A DNA stretch of 64,000 nt from Ramlibacter humi (GCF_004681975.1 NZ_SMLK01000009.1:62001-126000), one strand, 5' to 3'; numbered from the stretch's first letter, positions 17,001 to 25,899 are shown. Made by a program: numbers and translations. The notes: generated by a model not told the origin, from the letters alone.

Positions 17001-20000
17001 GCGTGGCACCTCCCGCGGTCGCGTCGCCGTTCAGGACGCCCGAGGTGAATGAACGCGCGGTGCCGCCGCTGACGATGATGGGTACGCTGTTTTCCCCGGA
17101 GCCGTTGAGCACCACCACCGGCGTGAGGTACTCGACGTAGACCTTGACGTCGCCGCTGCCCAACGCGCTGAGGCTGTTCCAGCTGAGGTTGACTCGATTG
17201 AGCGCGCTCGGCAGCGGAAAGGAGCTCTCGCCCGACTGGTTCTGCGCGCTCAGCGCCACGGTGGCGCCCACGAACTGCCGGTGCACCCCCACCCCGCCCT
17301 GCAGTTCCTGCCGCGCGGCCTCCGTACGGGCCGTCACCCGGCCCATCAGGTCGTAACGGATGTCCACGCGCCGCGTGTACGGATCGGCCGCGGCGGACTG
17401 GGCGCTGGCGTAAGCCTTGATGTCGCTGTTGCTGCCGCCGGCGCCGGAGCTGCGGATCTCCGACGTCTGGTTGCCCTGCACGTCGTACAGGTAGATGCGG
17501 TCCACGCCATCGCCCGTGTTGGTGCGCCACAGGCGCCCGGCGTTGTCGTAGTCGAAGTATTCCTGCCGGCCGCCCTGCACGCCCTTGCGGGTGACTTCGC
17601 CGAAGGCGTTGTATTCGATCGCCGTGGACACCACGCCCGCGGTGCCCTGCCCCACCACGGAGATGGAACCGCCGCCGTAGACCGCGGTGGAGGCGGGCGT
17701 GCGCGACTCGACCAGGTGGCCCAGCTTGTCGTAGAAGTCCAGCTCGAAGGCGGTGCGGGTGACCCCGTCGTTGCCCGTCACGCCCTGCCAGTGCTTGGCC
17801 ACGTGGCCCCAGGCGTCGTACGAGGTGTACTCGCTGGCCCCGTTGGCGTTGGTCGACTGCACCGCGCGGCCGAAGCTGTCGTAGGCCGCGAGGGTGGTGC
17901 GGTCGGCGGCCGAATCGGCGCCGGCCGTGTACCCGGTCGCGGTGGCGCTGGCCGCGCCGTTCGCGCGTTCGATCTTCACCAGCACGTTGCCGTACGCGTC
18001 GCGCCGGAATTCGGTCAGAGGGACCAGGGTCGTGCCGCTGGGGGTGCTGCTGCGGCCCGGCGCGGCCACCGCCGTGATGCGGCCCAGCGCGTCGTAGTAG
18101 GTGTAGGTCGACTTGCCGTTCGCGTCGGTCACCACCGTCTGGTTGCCCACCGCGTCATAGGCGTACGTGGTGGCCAGGTCGCCGCGGGTGCTGGTGCCGT
18201 TGGACGCGGCGCTGTACTCGACGTTCTTCCTCGTCTCACCGATCTTCCGGTTGAGCGCGTCGTAAGCGTAAGCGGTCGTGCGGTCGTCGGCGTTGTCCAA
18301 CGGGCGCACGTAGCCCGCCAGGCCCCAGCCCGCGGCCACGGCGGTCGCGAACTCCTTCACCTCGGTGACGTTGCCCATGGCGTCGTAGATGCGCGTGGTG
18401 AGGTAGCCCAGCGCATCGACCACAGCCTCTTCCCGGCCCAGGGCGTTGTAGTAGTGCGTGGTGGTGGCCCAGGTGCCGGCCACCTGGTCGCTCAGGACCT
18501 TGGACTGCACCAGCTGGCCGAAAGCGTCCCAGGTGTTGCGCGTGGTCTTGCCCGCGGTGCCGGTCTGGACCGCGCCCGAGCCGAGCACGCTGGACACGAA
18601 CGCGTCGGGCTCGCGCGTTTCCACCACCCGTCCGGCCCGGTCGTAGCTGCTGAGCAGAACGCGGTCGCGGCTGTGGTCGAAGCCCGCGGCGTTCAGCACG
18701 GACTCCACCTGCGCCTTGGTCGCAGCCTGCGAAGCTTGCGTCACCGTGCCGTTGGCCAGCGTGGTGCCGGCTGCGTAGCGCAGCAGGCTCGTCACTTCGC
18801 CGAACGCATTGCGCGTGTAGCCGGTGACGTAACCCATGGCGTCGACTTCGTACAGCACCCGGCCCATCAGGTCGTAGACCTTCTGGCTCAGCGCGCCGCC
18901 GACGTCCACGCCGGCCACGGCGTTGCCCAGGGCGTCGTAGATCGTGCGGGTTTCCAGCACCTGCGTGGTTTCCACGCGGGTGGCGACACCGGTGGCACCG
19001 TTGGTCGCGGCGCTGTCGCCGGCGGCGTTGTACACGCCGACCGGCGGGTAGATCACCCGCACCTGGCGGCCCAGCGCGTCGTACTCGTAGCGCGTGGTGC
19101 GCTGCTCGGCGCGGCCCAGCGCCTCGGTGCGCTCGACGAGGTTGCCCAGCGCGTCGTAGGCCAGGCGAGTGACGATGGCGGCGCTGGCCGTCGCCCCGGC
19201 CACCAGGTTGCCGGCGCCATTGGTGGTGACGCTGGTCAGCGATACCTGCGGCGTCGTTTCCGTCGTCATGCGGCCGGCCGCGTCGTACGCGTAGGTCCAG
19301 GTGAAGTGGCTCTTGTTGACGAAGCTCAGCTTGCGTCCCAGCGCGTCGTAGGTGTACGACTCGGTGCCGCCGAGCGCGTCCGTCGCGGTGATGCGCAGTC
19401 CCGCGGCGTTGTAGGTGTAGATGTCGGTCTGGTCGCGCGCGTCGGCATGCAACGCGCCGGCGATGCCGGCCGCCGTGTTCGGCATGGAAGAGCCGATGGG
19501 GCCCCAGTAGCGCGTGGTGCGGGTGACCTGCCCCAGCGCATCGCGCTGCGTCCCGGTGACGTGGCCGAGCGCGTCCACCTCGTACACCAGGCGGCCCGCG
19601 GCGTCGTAGGCGTGGCGGGTGGTGCGGTCCGCGCTGTTGGCAACCACCAACGCCTGCATCTGGTAGAGGGCCTGCACGGGCGGCAGGCCGGACGTGTTGG
19701 CCGCCGTCGCATACGACGTCTGCGCGATGACGTGGCCCACAGCGTCGTACTGCGTGGCGGTGACCGAGCCCATGGCATCGATGGCCAGCACCTGGCGGCC
19801 GGCCAGGTCGTAGCCGTATCGCACCGTCCGGTCGGCCGTGGCGCTGGCCACGATCGCGGCGCGGATGGCAGCCACCGTGCCGGCGATGCCCAGCGCCGGC
19901 ACAGTGGCGATGGCAGTGGCGTACTGGGTGCGCCGAAGGACGTTGCCGTCCGCGTCGTAGACCTGTTCGGTCACGGCCCGCGTCGCGTCCACCTGGAAGA

Positions 20001-23000
20001 CCAGGCGGTTGGCGGCGTCGTAGGCCATCGCGGTGGAACGGTCGAGGGGCCCCGCCGTCACGCTGGAAGGCGCGGCCGTGGCGCCGATGGGCGTGGCATA
20101 CGCCACCAGCTTCACCACGTTGCCGTTGCCGTCGTAGGTGCGCTGGGTCACGGCGCCTACGCCGTCCACCGACCAGGTGAGGCGGCCCGCGGCGTCGTAG
20201 GTATTGCGCACGCTGGCGTCGCGCGCGGCATTGGCCACCGCGGCGACGGCGGCGCCGATGGCCGAAGCGGTCGGCGCCGTGGTCACCGGGATGGCGGTGG
20301 CGTACGCCGTGCGCTGCAGCACGTTGCCGTTGCCGTCGTAGACCTGGGCCACCACCGCGCCGACGCCATCGATGCTGTAGATGGCGCGGTCCAAAGCGTC
20401 GTACACGGTGCGGGCCACGGCGTCGTGCGCAGAGTCCGCCACGACGGCCGGCTCCGTGCCGGCCGTCCAGGCTGCCAGGTCGATGCGCGCGGCGTAGCCG
20501 GTGCGCGCCACGACGTTGCCGTTGGCGTCGTACGTGTAGCGGACCACCGCGCCGGTGCCGTCGATCGTGAACGTCAGGCGGCCGTCGCCGTCGTACACGC
20601 GGTGCTGCACCCGGTCCTGCGCGGCCTGGGGGGCGACGCGCGGCTGGATGTCGGCCAGGCCCACCGGCGTCGGCAACCCGGCCAGCGAGATGGGGGTGGC
20701 ATAAGCCACCGTCTTCACCACGCGACCTGCCGCGTCGTACGTGTTCTGCTGGACGCCGCCCAGGGGGTCCACGGTGAACACGAGGCGGTCGTCCGCGTCG
20801 TAGGCGTAGCGGGTGACGTTGCCGTTGCCGTCGGTGCTGCTGACGGCGTTGCCGTTGCGGTCGTAGGTCCAGCTGCGGGTGATGAACAGGCCGGCGGTGT
20901 CGACGGCCGTCTTTTCCTGCGTGCGGCGGCCCAGCGTGTCGTACGCGTACTGCGTGACGGAGCCGCCCGGGGAAATGACCGTGAGCGCGTTGCCGCGCGC
21001 GTCGTACGTGTACACCGTCTGCAGGTTCAGCCCGGTGGGGTCCACGGTCTGGCGCAGCACCTGGCCCTTGCGGTCGAACTGGCGCGTGGTGACCACGCCG
21101 TTCGGGTCGGTCACCGAAACCTGCTGGCCTTTGCCGTCGTACTGGTACGCCGTGGTGAGGTTCAGGCCCGCGGGGTCCACCCGGCGGGTGAGCACGCGGT
21201 TGGCGGCGTCGTAGGTGTACGCCACCTGGTTGCCGGCGGCGTCGATGGTCTGCACCAGGCGGCCGGCGCCGTCGTAGCTGCTGCTGGTCGACGTCAGCGG
21301 CGTGCTGGTCTGCTTCAGCCGGCCGTCGCGGTCGTAGGTGTAGCTGGTGACCTGGCCCTTGCCGTCGGTGATGCTCAGCACCTGGCCGTGGCGGGTGTAG
21401 GCGGTGACGGTGACGATGCCTTCGGGCGTGGTCACGGTGGTCGTGCGCGCAGCGGCGTCGTAGGCGTAGCTGGTGGTCTTGCCCAGTTCGTCGGTCTGCG
21501 TCAGCACGCGCCCGAACGCGTCGTAGCTGGTCGTGCGCAGCGCATTGAGCGGGTCGCGTTGCGTGACCACGCGGCCCAGGCGGTCGAACACCTGCTCGCG
21601 CACGTTGCCGTTGCCGTCGATGGAGCGCACCAGCCGGCCGAAGGCGTCGTACATGGAGGAGGTCAGGACGTTCAGCCCGCCGGCATCCTGCAGCGTGCCG
21701 GTGCGCTGGCCGCGGCGGTCCACCGTGTAGGTCTCGCCGAAGTTGACGGCGGTGCCGCTCACCTGGCGGCTGATGGCGTCGCCGAAGACGTCGTAGGCCT
21801 GCGTCGTGACGGTGCCGACTTCGTCGGTGCTCGAGGCCACCTCGCTGTCACGGGTGTAGGTGTACGTGACGTGGCCGTCCGCGGCCGCATTCGCCGCGGC
21901 GGCGACCGCTGCGGTCAGCCCCGCGGGTGTCAGCCCGCCCACCAGGCCGGCCAGCGAGATGCGGTTGACGTAGCGGATGCTGTCGGTGAGACGGCCGCGC
22001 GCGTCGTACCGCTGCTCCTGCACTTCGCCAAGCGCGTTGACGGTGTAGCTGAGCGCGCCGTCGGCGTCGTAGAAGAACAGCGTCTTGTTGCCCGCCGCAT
22101 CGGTGGTGGAGATGCGCCGGCCCGCGGCGTCGTAAGCGTGGCGGACGCCGTACTGCGCCCAGATGGCGTCGATCTGCGCTTGCGTCTGGCCGCCGGTCAG
22201 CAGCGCGGCGCCCTCGGCCGACAGCTCGCCCGTCAGGCGGCCCTGGAGGTCGTAGGCCGCCAGGAACGTGCGTGCCTCGGACGTGGCGGCCGCGCGCACC
22301 GTGGAGACCAGGTTGCCGGCCGAGTCGTAGGCATAGTCCGTGCGCACGCCTTCCGGCGTGATCTCGAACTGCAGCCGACCCAGGGCGTCGTAGCCCTTCT
22401 GGGTGCTGCGATCGCCCGGATTCGCGTCGGGACGGATGGCGTCGACCAGGCTGTCGGCCGCCACCGCGGCCTTCACGCGGCTGGCATAGCGCACCGACAG
22501 CGTGAGGTTGCCGTCGGCGTCGTAGGCGTTCTCGGTAAGGTAACCCTCGCCGTCAACCTGCGCGATGGGCTGGCCCTTGCCGTCGTACAAGGTGACGGTG
22601 CGGATGTCCCCGGGCGCGGAAGCCGGCAGCAGCTGGGCCAGGGTGCCGCTGGCGCGCAAGCTTGCATTGGTCACCGTGGCGTAGGCGACGGTCTCGGCCA
22701 GCTGGCCGGCCGCGGTGTACCGGTAAGCGGTGAGGTAACCCTCGGCGTCCAGGCTGCCCGCCAGCCGGCCATCGGCGTCGTAGAAGCGGCGCGCCACCCT
22801 GTCCTGCCCGGAGGCCGCGGGCACGGTCAGGGCTGCGACGGCGCCCGTGAAGCTGCCGGCGGTGACCGTGTTCGCGTACTGCGTGGTCTGCACCAGCCGC
22901 GACGCGCCGTCGTAGCTGTAATCGGTGACCGCCGCCAGGTTGACCGCGCCGATGCCTGTGCTGCGAGCTTCGCGCACCAGGCGCCCCGCACTGTCGTACT

Positions 23001-25146
23001 GGCGCCAGACACCCGCGTCGCCGGCACCCGCCGCGGGCCGCAGGCTCGCGGCCGTGACGGTGGTGACCGGCAACCCGCCGGCGTCCACCAGCCCGGCGGT
23101 ACTGACCGCCGTGCCCCAGGCGACCTGACGAACGAGCAGCCCAGCGCGGTCGTACGTGTACTCGGTCATCGAACCGTTGCCGTCGATGTCGGCGGTCTTG
23201 CGGCCGGCTTCGTCGTACAGCATCCAGTGCCGCACGCCGGTCGGGTCCTGCGTCATGCGCAGGCGGTTGTCCGCGTCGTAGAAGTACTTCGTCTCGCCCA
23301 GCGTGCCGGCGGAAGACGACTGCAGCACCGACACCAGCCGGCCGGCGGCGTCGTAGGTGCTGGTGGTCATCAGCCCGTTGGCGAGCGTGACCTTCGTCTT
23401 GCCGAGGTTGTCGGTGTACTGGGTGACGGTGGTCTGGTTGTTCGCGTCGGTGGCGGTGAGCACGCGGCCCAGGCCGTCGTAGGTGTACGTCGTCGTTCCG
23501 CTGGCCGCGGAGACCGTCTGCAACAGCAAGCCGGCCTGGTCGTACACGTAGTGCTGCACGGACTGCGAGCCGTCCGCGACGCCCGCACCGGCCGAAGAAA
23601 CCCTGGCGTACGTGGTGCGCGTGGCCAGCTGGCCGCGGCCGTCGTAAGTGAGGTCGACCCGCTGCGTCGCCGCGAGGTTCTGGGTGCCGGACCAGGCGAC
23701 CAGGTCAGACTCGGCCAGCGTGTCGGTGGCCGCGAGTCCGGCGACGGGGTATTGCCCCGCGGCATAGGTGATGGACGCCACGCGCTCGCCGAACGCGTTG
23801 TAGCGATGCTCCGTGACCCGCCCTTCCGCGCTGACGGTGAAGCGCAGGAGGTTGCGCCCGCCCGCGTCGTAGACGTAGCGGCTGGTCTGCGGCGCACCCG
23901 GCAGCGCCGCACCCGCGCCGTCGGGATCCGGCTGCAGGTAGACGGTCTCGGTCAGCAGCTGGTTGCGCGAGTCGAAGGTGCGCGTGACCGTGTTGCCCGC
24001 CTGGTCGCGCTGCAGCACCTGGTTGCCGTTGGCGTCGTACGCATAGGTGACCGTGCGGGACTCGCCGTCGGCGACGGCGACCACGTTGCCATTCGCGTCA
24101 TAGGTGAACTGGCGCGTGGGGCTGGCGCCGCCGACCGCGGGCGCCGTGATCTTCGTGAGCTGGGCGGAAGCGTCGTAGTCGTAGCGGGTGACGAGCCCCA
24201 GCGGATCGGTGACCGTGGTGTACCCGCTGCCATAGGTGAAGCTGGTGGTCTGGTTCAGGCCATCCTTGATGGTGGCGACGCGCCAGTCACCGCCGCCCGC
24301 ATCGACGTAGGTGAAGGACAGCAGCGTCCCGTCGCTTTGCTGGATGCTGGCGACCCGCGAGCTGGTGCCGTCGTAGGTGTACGTGGTCTTGTAGACGTTC
24401 AGGTCGGCCACACTGTTGTCGGCCGGCGTGAGGTCCACCGTGACGGTCGTCAGGCGGTTGGACGTGTCGTAGGCGTAGTGGACGCGGGTGGTGGTCACGC
24501 CACCCGCGACAGTGCGCACCTGCGTCAGGTTGTTGCCGGTGTAGTCGTAGAACGTGGTCTCGCCGCTGGCGGTGGTCACCGAGCTCAGGAAGCCGTTGCT
24601 GCCGTAGGCGTAGGTGAGGACGTTGCCGCTGGTGTCGGCGGCCAGCAGCAAGCGGTGGTCGCCGCCGCCTTCGTACCGCTCGATGGCGCCCGTCGCGCCG
24701 TCACGCCACTCGAACTGGCCGTCCGCGGCGACGTAGCCGATGGTGTCGTACGCGCCCGCGCCTTCGGTGGTGACGTACAGGTTGCGGCTCGCGTCCCAGG
24801 CGTAGACGGCCGCGCTGCCGTCCGCACCGACCCGCGTCACGGTGCTGCCCGCCGCACCGACGGTGCCGGTGACCACCAGCTTCTGCATGCCGGACAGCCA
24901 GCCGTCGCCGTTGTCGTCGTTGAGCGATCCCTTGCTGTTGTAGGTGCGCAGCAGGCCGGCATCGATGCCGCGCGCGGCCAGGTAGTCGTCCTGGTTCTGC
25001 ACGACCAGCAGGCCCTTGGCAACGTTCACGTAGACGCCCTGGCCGTTGCGGCCGGACTGGGCACTGCCGATGACGCCGGACTGGCCGAGCACCTCGCGCG
25101 AGCTGAGGTTCAGGCCTGCCCGCATGCCGCTGATGATCGCTACCAT
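11050..25146 (-). CDS. Giant YD-repeat (RHS-like) protein, 4,698 residues
   Basis: One uninterrupted frame with AAGGAA upstream of the ATG. The N terminus has no signal peptide. Tyr-Asp repeats (YDAxGRL, YTYDGxG and similar) fill most of residues 180-2600 and about 3250-3880; such repeats build a hollow beta-shell. Residues about 2620-3230 are a non-YD insert of Thr/Ser/Gly-rich, fibronectin-like segments and Tyr-rich strands. A LysM peptidoglycan-binding domain lies near 3950-3997 (VKTGDTLQSMAQSAYGDSSLWYRIAEANGL). An Ala/Gly-rich hydrophobic stretch follows (about 4039-4215). The last about 130 residues (RYVSPDFFSNQTDRIRNFAL...GGANQIFLTG) resemble tails of contact-dependent toxins but I cannot name the activity. 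The classical Rhs core DPxGL...DPxGL is absent. A surface or secreted toxin-delivery protein is likely; the secretion route is unknown. Confidence 0.85.
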   Translation of the reverse strand: MVAIISGMRAGLNLSSREVLGQSGVIGSAQSGRNGQGVYVNVAKGLLVVQNQDDYLAARGIDAGLLRTYNSKGSLNDDNGDGWLSGMQKLVVTGTVGAAGSTVTRVGADGSAAVYAWDASRNLYVTTEGAGAYDTIGYVAADGQFEWRDGATGAIERYEGGGDHRLLLAADTSGNVLTYAYGSNGFLSSVTTASGETTFYDYTGNNLTQVRTVAGGVTTTRVHYAYDTSNRLTTVTVDLTPADNSVADLNVYKTTYTYDGTSSRVASIQQSDGTLLSFTYVDAGGGDWRVATIKDGLNQTTSFTYGSGYTTVTDPLGLVTRYDYDASAQLTKITAPAVGGASPTRQFTYDANGNVVAVADGESRTVTYAYDANGNQVLQRDQAGNTVTRTFDSRNQLLTETVYLQPDPDGAGAALPGAPQTSRYVYDAGGRNLLRFTVSAEGRVTEHRYNAFGERVASITYAAGQYPVAGLAATDTLAESDLVAWSGTQNLAATQRVDLTYDGRGQLATRTTYARVSSAGAGVADGSQSVQHYVYDQAGLLLQTVSAASGTTTYTYDGLGRVLTATDANNQTTVTQYTDNLGKTKVTLANGLMTTSTYDAAGRLVSVLQSSSAGTLGETKYFYDADNRLRMTQDPTGVRHWMLYDEAGRKTADIDGNGSMTEYTYDRAGLLVRQVAWGTAVSTAGLVDAGGLPVTTVTAASLRPAAGAGDAGVWRQYDSAGRLVREARSTGIGAVNLAAVTDYSYDGASRLVQTTQYANTVTAGSFTGAVAALTVPAASGQDRVARRFYDADGRLAGSLDAEGYLTAYRYTAAGQLAETVAYATVTNASLRASGTLAQLLPASAPGDIRTVTLYDGKGQPIAQVDGEGYLTENAYDADGNLTLSVRYASRVKAAVAADSLVDAIRPDANPGDRSTQKGYDALGRLQFEITPEGVRTDYAYDSAGNLVSTVRAAATSEARTFLAAYDLQGRLTGELSAEGAALLTGGQTQAQIDAIWAQYGVRHAYDAAGRRISTTDAAGNKTLFFYDADGALSYTVNALGEVQEQRYDARGRLTDSIRYVNRISLAGLVGGLTPAGLTAAVAAAANAAADGHVTYTYTRDSEVASSTDEVGTVTTQAYDVFGDAISRQVSGTAVNFGETYTVDRRGQRTGTLQDAGGLNVLTSSMYDAFGRLVRSIDGNGNVREQVFDRLGRVVTQRDPLNALRTTSYDAFGRVLTQTDELGKTTSYAYDAAARTTTVTTPEGIVTVTAYTRHGQVLSITDGKGQVTSYTYDRDGRLKQTSTPLTSTSSSYDGAGRLVQTIDAAGNQVAYTYDAANRVLTRRVDPAGLNLTTAYQYDGKGQQVSVTDPNGVVTTRQFDRKGQVLRQTVDPTGLNLQTVYTYDARGNALTVISPGGSVTQYAYDTLGRRTQEKTAVDTAGLFITRSWTYDRNGNAVSSTDGNGNVTRYAYDADDRLVFTVDPLGGVQQNTYDAAGRVVKTVAYATPISLAGLPTPVGLADIQPRVAPQAAQDRVQHRVYDGDGRLTFTIDGTGAVVRYTYDANGNVVARTGYAARIDLAAWTAGTEPAVVADSAHDAVARTVYDALDRAIYSIDGVGAVVAQVYDGNGNVLQRTAYATAIPVTTAPTASAIGAAVAAVANAARDASVRNTYDAAGRLTWSVDGVGAVTQRTYDGNGNVVKLVAYATPIGATAAPSSVTAGPLDRSTAMAYDAANRLVFQVDATRAVTEQVYDADGNVLRRTQYATAIATVPALGIAGTVAAIRAAIVASATADRTVRYGYDLAGRQVLAIDAMGSVTATQYDAVGHVIAQTSYATAANTSGLPPVQALYQMQALVVANSADRTTRHAYDAAGRLVYEVDALGHVTGTQRDALGQVTRTTRYWGPIGSSMPNTAAGIAGALHADARDQTDIYTYNAAGLRITATDALGGTESYTYDALGRKLSFVNKSHFTWTYAYDAAGRMTTETTPQVSLTSVTTNGAGNLVAGATASAAIVTRLAYDALGNLVERTEALGRAEQRTTRYEYDALGRQVRVIYPPVGVYNAAGDSAATNGATGVATRVETTQVLETRTIYDALGNAVAGVDVGGALSQKVYDLMGRVLYEVDAMGYVTGYTRNAFGEVTSLLRYAAGTTLANGTVTQASQAATKAQVESVLNAAGFDHSRDRVLLSSYDRAGRVVETREPDAFVSSVLGSGAVQTGTAGKTTRNTWDAFGQLVQSKVLSDQVAGTWATTTHYYNALGREEAVVDALGYLTTRIYDAMGNVTEVKEFATAVAAGWGLAGYVRPLDNADDRTTAYAYDALNRKIGETRKNVEYSAASNGTSTRGDLATTYAYDAVGNQTVVTDANGKSTYTYYDALGRITAVAAPGRSSTPSGTTLVPLTEFRRDAYGNVLVKIERANGAASATATGYTAGADSAADRTTLAAYDSFGRAVQSTNANGASEYTSYDAWGHVAKHWQGVTGNDGVTRTAFELDFYDKLGHLVESRTPASTAVYGGGSISVVGQGTAGVVSTAIEYNAFGEVTRKGVQGGRQEYFDYDNAGRLWRTNTGDGVDRIYLYDVQGNQTSEIRSSGAGGSNSDIKAYASAQSAAADPYTRRVDIRYDLMGRVTARTEAARQELQGGVGVHRQFVGATVALSAQNQSGESSFPLPSALNRVNLSWNSLSALGSGDVKVYVEYLTPVVVLNGSGENSVPIIVSGGTARSFTSGVLNGDATAGGATLEWTENPASSSDVGVGRITRVVVYKKDVAGNWQVAVDQGPGYGSNDITVATPPDPNTAVTLELRAAGTTGSGGWWTVGLVNFGSNLRFDARSLPIGSYEYRVTAAPANESARVIGTGTMGLSQPPLNSISADISSNRLGLPAGVMTWSDPGAGYEQVLRFRASGSTGAWSTLSVGPWATPWPYPAATYSGVDTRALAAGSYQYELIWTTGGVPVAHATGNFNVVAAVPAQWVPPVNLPNITGVAIGTGTVGGTIVGYDESHVPIYSGGTTVPALQWSAAGATVARYRASPSSAWNYLTIDSSGQSSGESGYSGIQKVLLNGIPPGTYQFEILTGSPATAQATANVTIYPQGAGWYETVNVQVPVRTPVILYYTPVYETRYGTRSVPYSVWVNDPPYQYVGGYDEAGRPIYYWAYPGHYETRYYTETYSYQVQVGQAPFYARDESGNIIYQTTYTTQTQQVWHAGTTPTPTRQVTTPPYTAGYWTQATPVQYGVSVSTTPGSTLISGTDGAATSQSAGLNGDNRMLRPTVYQTTDRWGNVLEVSDPRSPYWKTTYKYNANNQLVQQKQPDVAGAQSSASPVTTIYYDQLGRQVAVKDANGNVNGQVFDAGGNLVQELHADGGVVTHSYNAFGDKVRTADDTGRSVGYTYDKMGHVLSMAKGVAGVYSAYDNWLHNTDTRNITDSWTYDQLGRKLTQTNGNGETVKYTYDLRGNVIETWQPLGQVLRNTYDAQGRKTGEVDANGAASTWTYDYFGQLRGHVDMGGATYYYAYDNARQLTAQSSTRGQSITYTYDAAGQVTVIQDWALNKVSTYAYDLGGRKLRERVTQAGITYQDNHLAYDAQGNLRDVADARAHVVMEYDKVGNRTRVSTYVDYQGVGGEALSSTDRYFKYDAMNRQIVVDAVNAAGDLGGQGHQITYDHAGNRTSDTYWGPKVTAVSTQTVTYDESSGAAIYSNPQVDYVQSTGYTVETYAYDNLNRLKSVSKDGTQIDLRFYDGADRVVASGPVGMLPQKYAEIINAGLSPDQMNGKETRVNRYDANGRLLHQKILKSDGAAKVDISWDSAESYLTGWRFLGFGEGSEPIYWSADGYDAAGNALGYIVNNHDGSEYFNEYSSTLGRYEGYKATYTSGASTKLNPGNNTQTYDANGYLVGITDATQGNNNRTFVNDANGVALYVNQAGNVQRQLVVKGEVLGIYGARVNPSNPSSGYENNPNFANVVDFDFGYSKISANYPNATPGAYTVKTGDTLQSMAQSAYGDSSLWYRIAEANGLGSSNDLKVGQTLNIPNRVSTINNNGSTFKPYDPSEIEGDKTPNLSTPKPKKGSWFAQLLMVIVVVVATIFTAGLLAGASGSFASIMSAGASALGGAATAGVAATIGPVATGAIAGAAGSLVGQIFGVATGLQDSINWKGVALGAISAGVTSGLGAVPALSGNTLGVTMARVALGNAVTQGIGVALGLQNKFDWRSVAASAVGAGVGQVVGEPLTNAFGSFGGRLATGLIAGAATAAMRGGKVAIEQVAIDAFGNALGSSIAESANGAGPTTQGFGPSSSWDHVNGMDLQSDQAYEARRAQEWIGQSDAIQDRRLYENSVAVAQERFRATEVAYRQSTDAGATSMAYRADDRGLFGAALRATSGNRQQALAVLGSWNEQGVYRVDRNNSPIMRDGQALPWVDVAGMTSEQLAAAAQRGASVLSANTATMQANARAATLVAMGGSGAPPSSFDDEAEHAMWMERTRKPAEMRAIKPGVWEQVYGSPDVQRSLNHGIVGPFIVKPLINLGGKINGWLSDDRYDFAQLRHLNPVESKNAGIDVIIGTATALVPSPKAALMRSELNFDRAMAEQANAALRSEAAANIREARNILRDAGVPVQARNEIIRSFEAETFRVERAASEQTALRVFDDSFARLEGRYVSPDFFSNQTDRIRNFALMKNSATRLGEVTIPEGSVMFTGRVAAQPVYGPGLTGGANQIFLTGPLSNYGFREVMLPR

Positions 25147-25202
25147 TTTTTGTGTGTTCCTTGCTGGATGTCTGCGGCAGGCCGAAGGGGCGCCTCCAGC
25201 AA

Positions 25203-25266
25203 ATACATCCAGCCGCCCCGCGCGGCGTTTAGGCGGCTAAACATCGCGGCGAAAGCGTGGATGTAT
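25203..25266. promoter_or_regulatory. 64-bp imperfect palindrome in a divergent promoter region
   Basis: ATACATCCA (25203-25211) pairs with TGGATGTAT (25258-25266), and GTTTAG (25227-25232) with CTAAAC (25237-25242); CGCG segments between them also pair. All share one centre at 25234.5, so the site is symmetric over 64 bp. It lies between the giant YD gene and the divergent TPR gene. It could be a dyad operator controlling both genes, or two opposed promoters; each half contains a TAAA box with a weak GGAT(G)-type element downstream, only loosely like sigma-28 promoters. Confidence 0.55.
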
Positions 25267-25331
25267 GGGAAGAGCCGGCGCGGCGCCCGGTCCCGCACCT
25301 GCCGGCCGGGACCTAAACTCGTCGCACCGCC

Positions 25332-25889
25332 ATGGAATCCAATCCCCGCTTCGAACAGCTGATCTCCGAAGGCCTGGCCGCCAGCCAGCAGGGCCGGGCC
25401 GAAGCGGCCCTCACCTCGTTCAACGAGGCCGCCGCGTTGGTTCCCGTGTCGGGCATCCCGCATTTCCTCATCGGCTCGGAGCATGCCGCCGCAGGCAACC
25501 TCGAAGCGGCCGAAGCCGCTTTCGCCAACGCCGTGCTGCTGGCGCCCGCCTTCGCGCTGGCCCGCTACCAGCTGGGTTTGCTGCAGTTCAGCTCAGGCCG
25601 CGCGGCGGTCGCCCTCATCACCTGGCAGCCCTTGTCGCAACTGCCCGAAACGGACGCGCTGCCGCATTTCGTGCGCGGCTTCGCCGAACTGGCGCAAGAC
25701 CGCTTCGGAGAAGCGCTGGACCACTACCGCGCGGGGCTGCAGTGCGCCGGCGCCAATCCCGCCGTGTGCGAGGACATCCGCAAGCTGGTCAATGAAGTGG
25801 AACGCTTGCAAGCCGGCACTGCGGTACCCGCGGCTGACGGCGCGGCCGGCCATTTTTTGCTGACGGGCTACGGCAAGGGGCTGCATTGA
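25332..25889 (+). CDS. TPR-repeat protein
   Basis: A 185-residue cytoplasmic protein. Residues about 5-150 are tetratricopeptide-like helices (GLAASQQGRAEAALTSFNEAAALVP, AAAGNLEAAEAAFANAVLLAP, FSSGRAAVALITWQPL, ELAQDRFGEALDHYRAGL). TPR proteins are protein-binding scaffolds and are frequent as secretion chaperones. It is transcribed away from the giant YD gene across a shared 185-bp region with a long palindrome, and the next gene starts 10 bp after it. No clear ribosome site precedes the ATG. A chaperone or regulatory role for the YD protein or the flagellar-type system is inference. Confidence 0.7.
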   Translation: MESNPRFEQLISEGLAASQQGRAEAALTSFNEAAALVPVSGIPHFLIGSEHAAAGNLEAAEAAFANAVLLAPAFALARYQLGLLQFSSGRAAVALITWQPLSQLPETDALPHFVRGFAELAQDRFGEALDHYRAGLQCAGANPAVCEDIRKLVNEVERLQAGTAVPAADGAAGHFLLTGYGKGLH

Positions 25890-25899
25890 GGCGTACGCG

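Noticed and set aside
25203-25266. Two outward sigma-28 promoters in the palindrome
   Set aside because: The TAAA boxes are there, but the -10 elements match GCCGATAA at only about half the positions, so I kept it as an unassigned dyad.
17281-25362. A 2,693-residue open frame on the plus strand opposite the giant YD gene
   Set aside because: It lies wholly antisense to YD repeats; high GC and repeated codons leave the opposite frame open. The translation is low-complexity (Val/Arg/Gly/His) without domains or a ribosome site.
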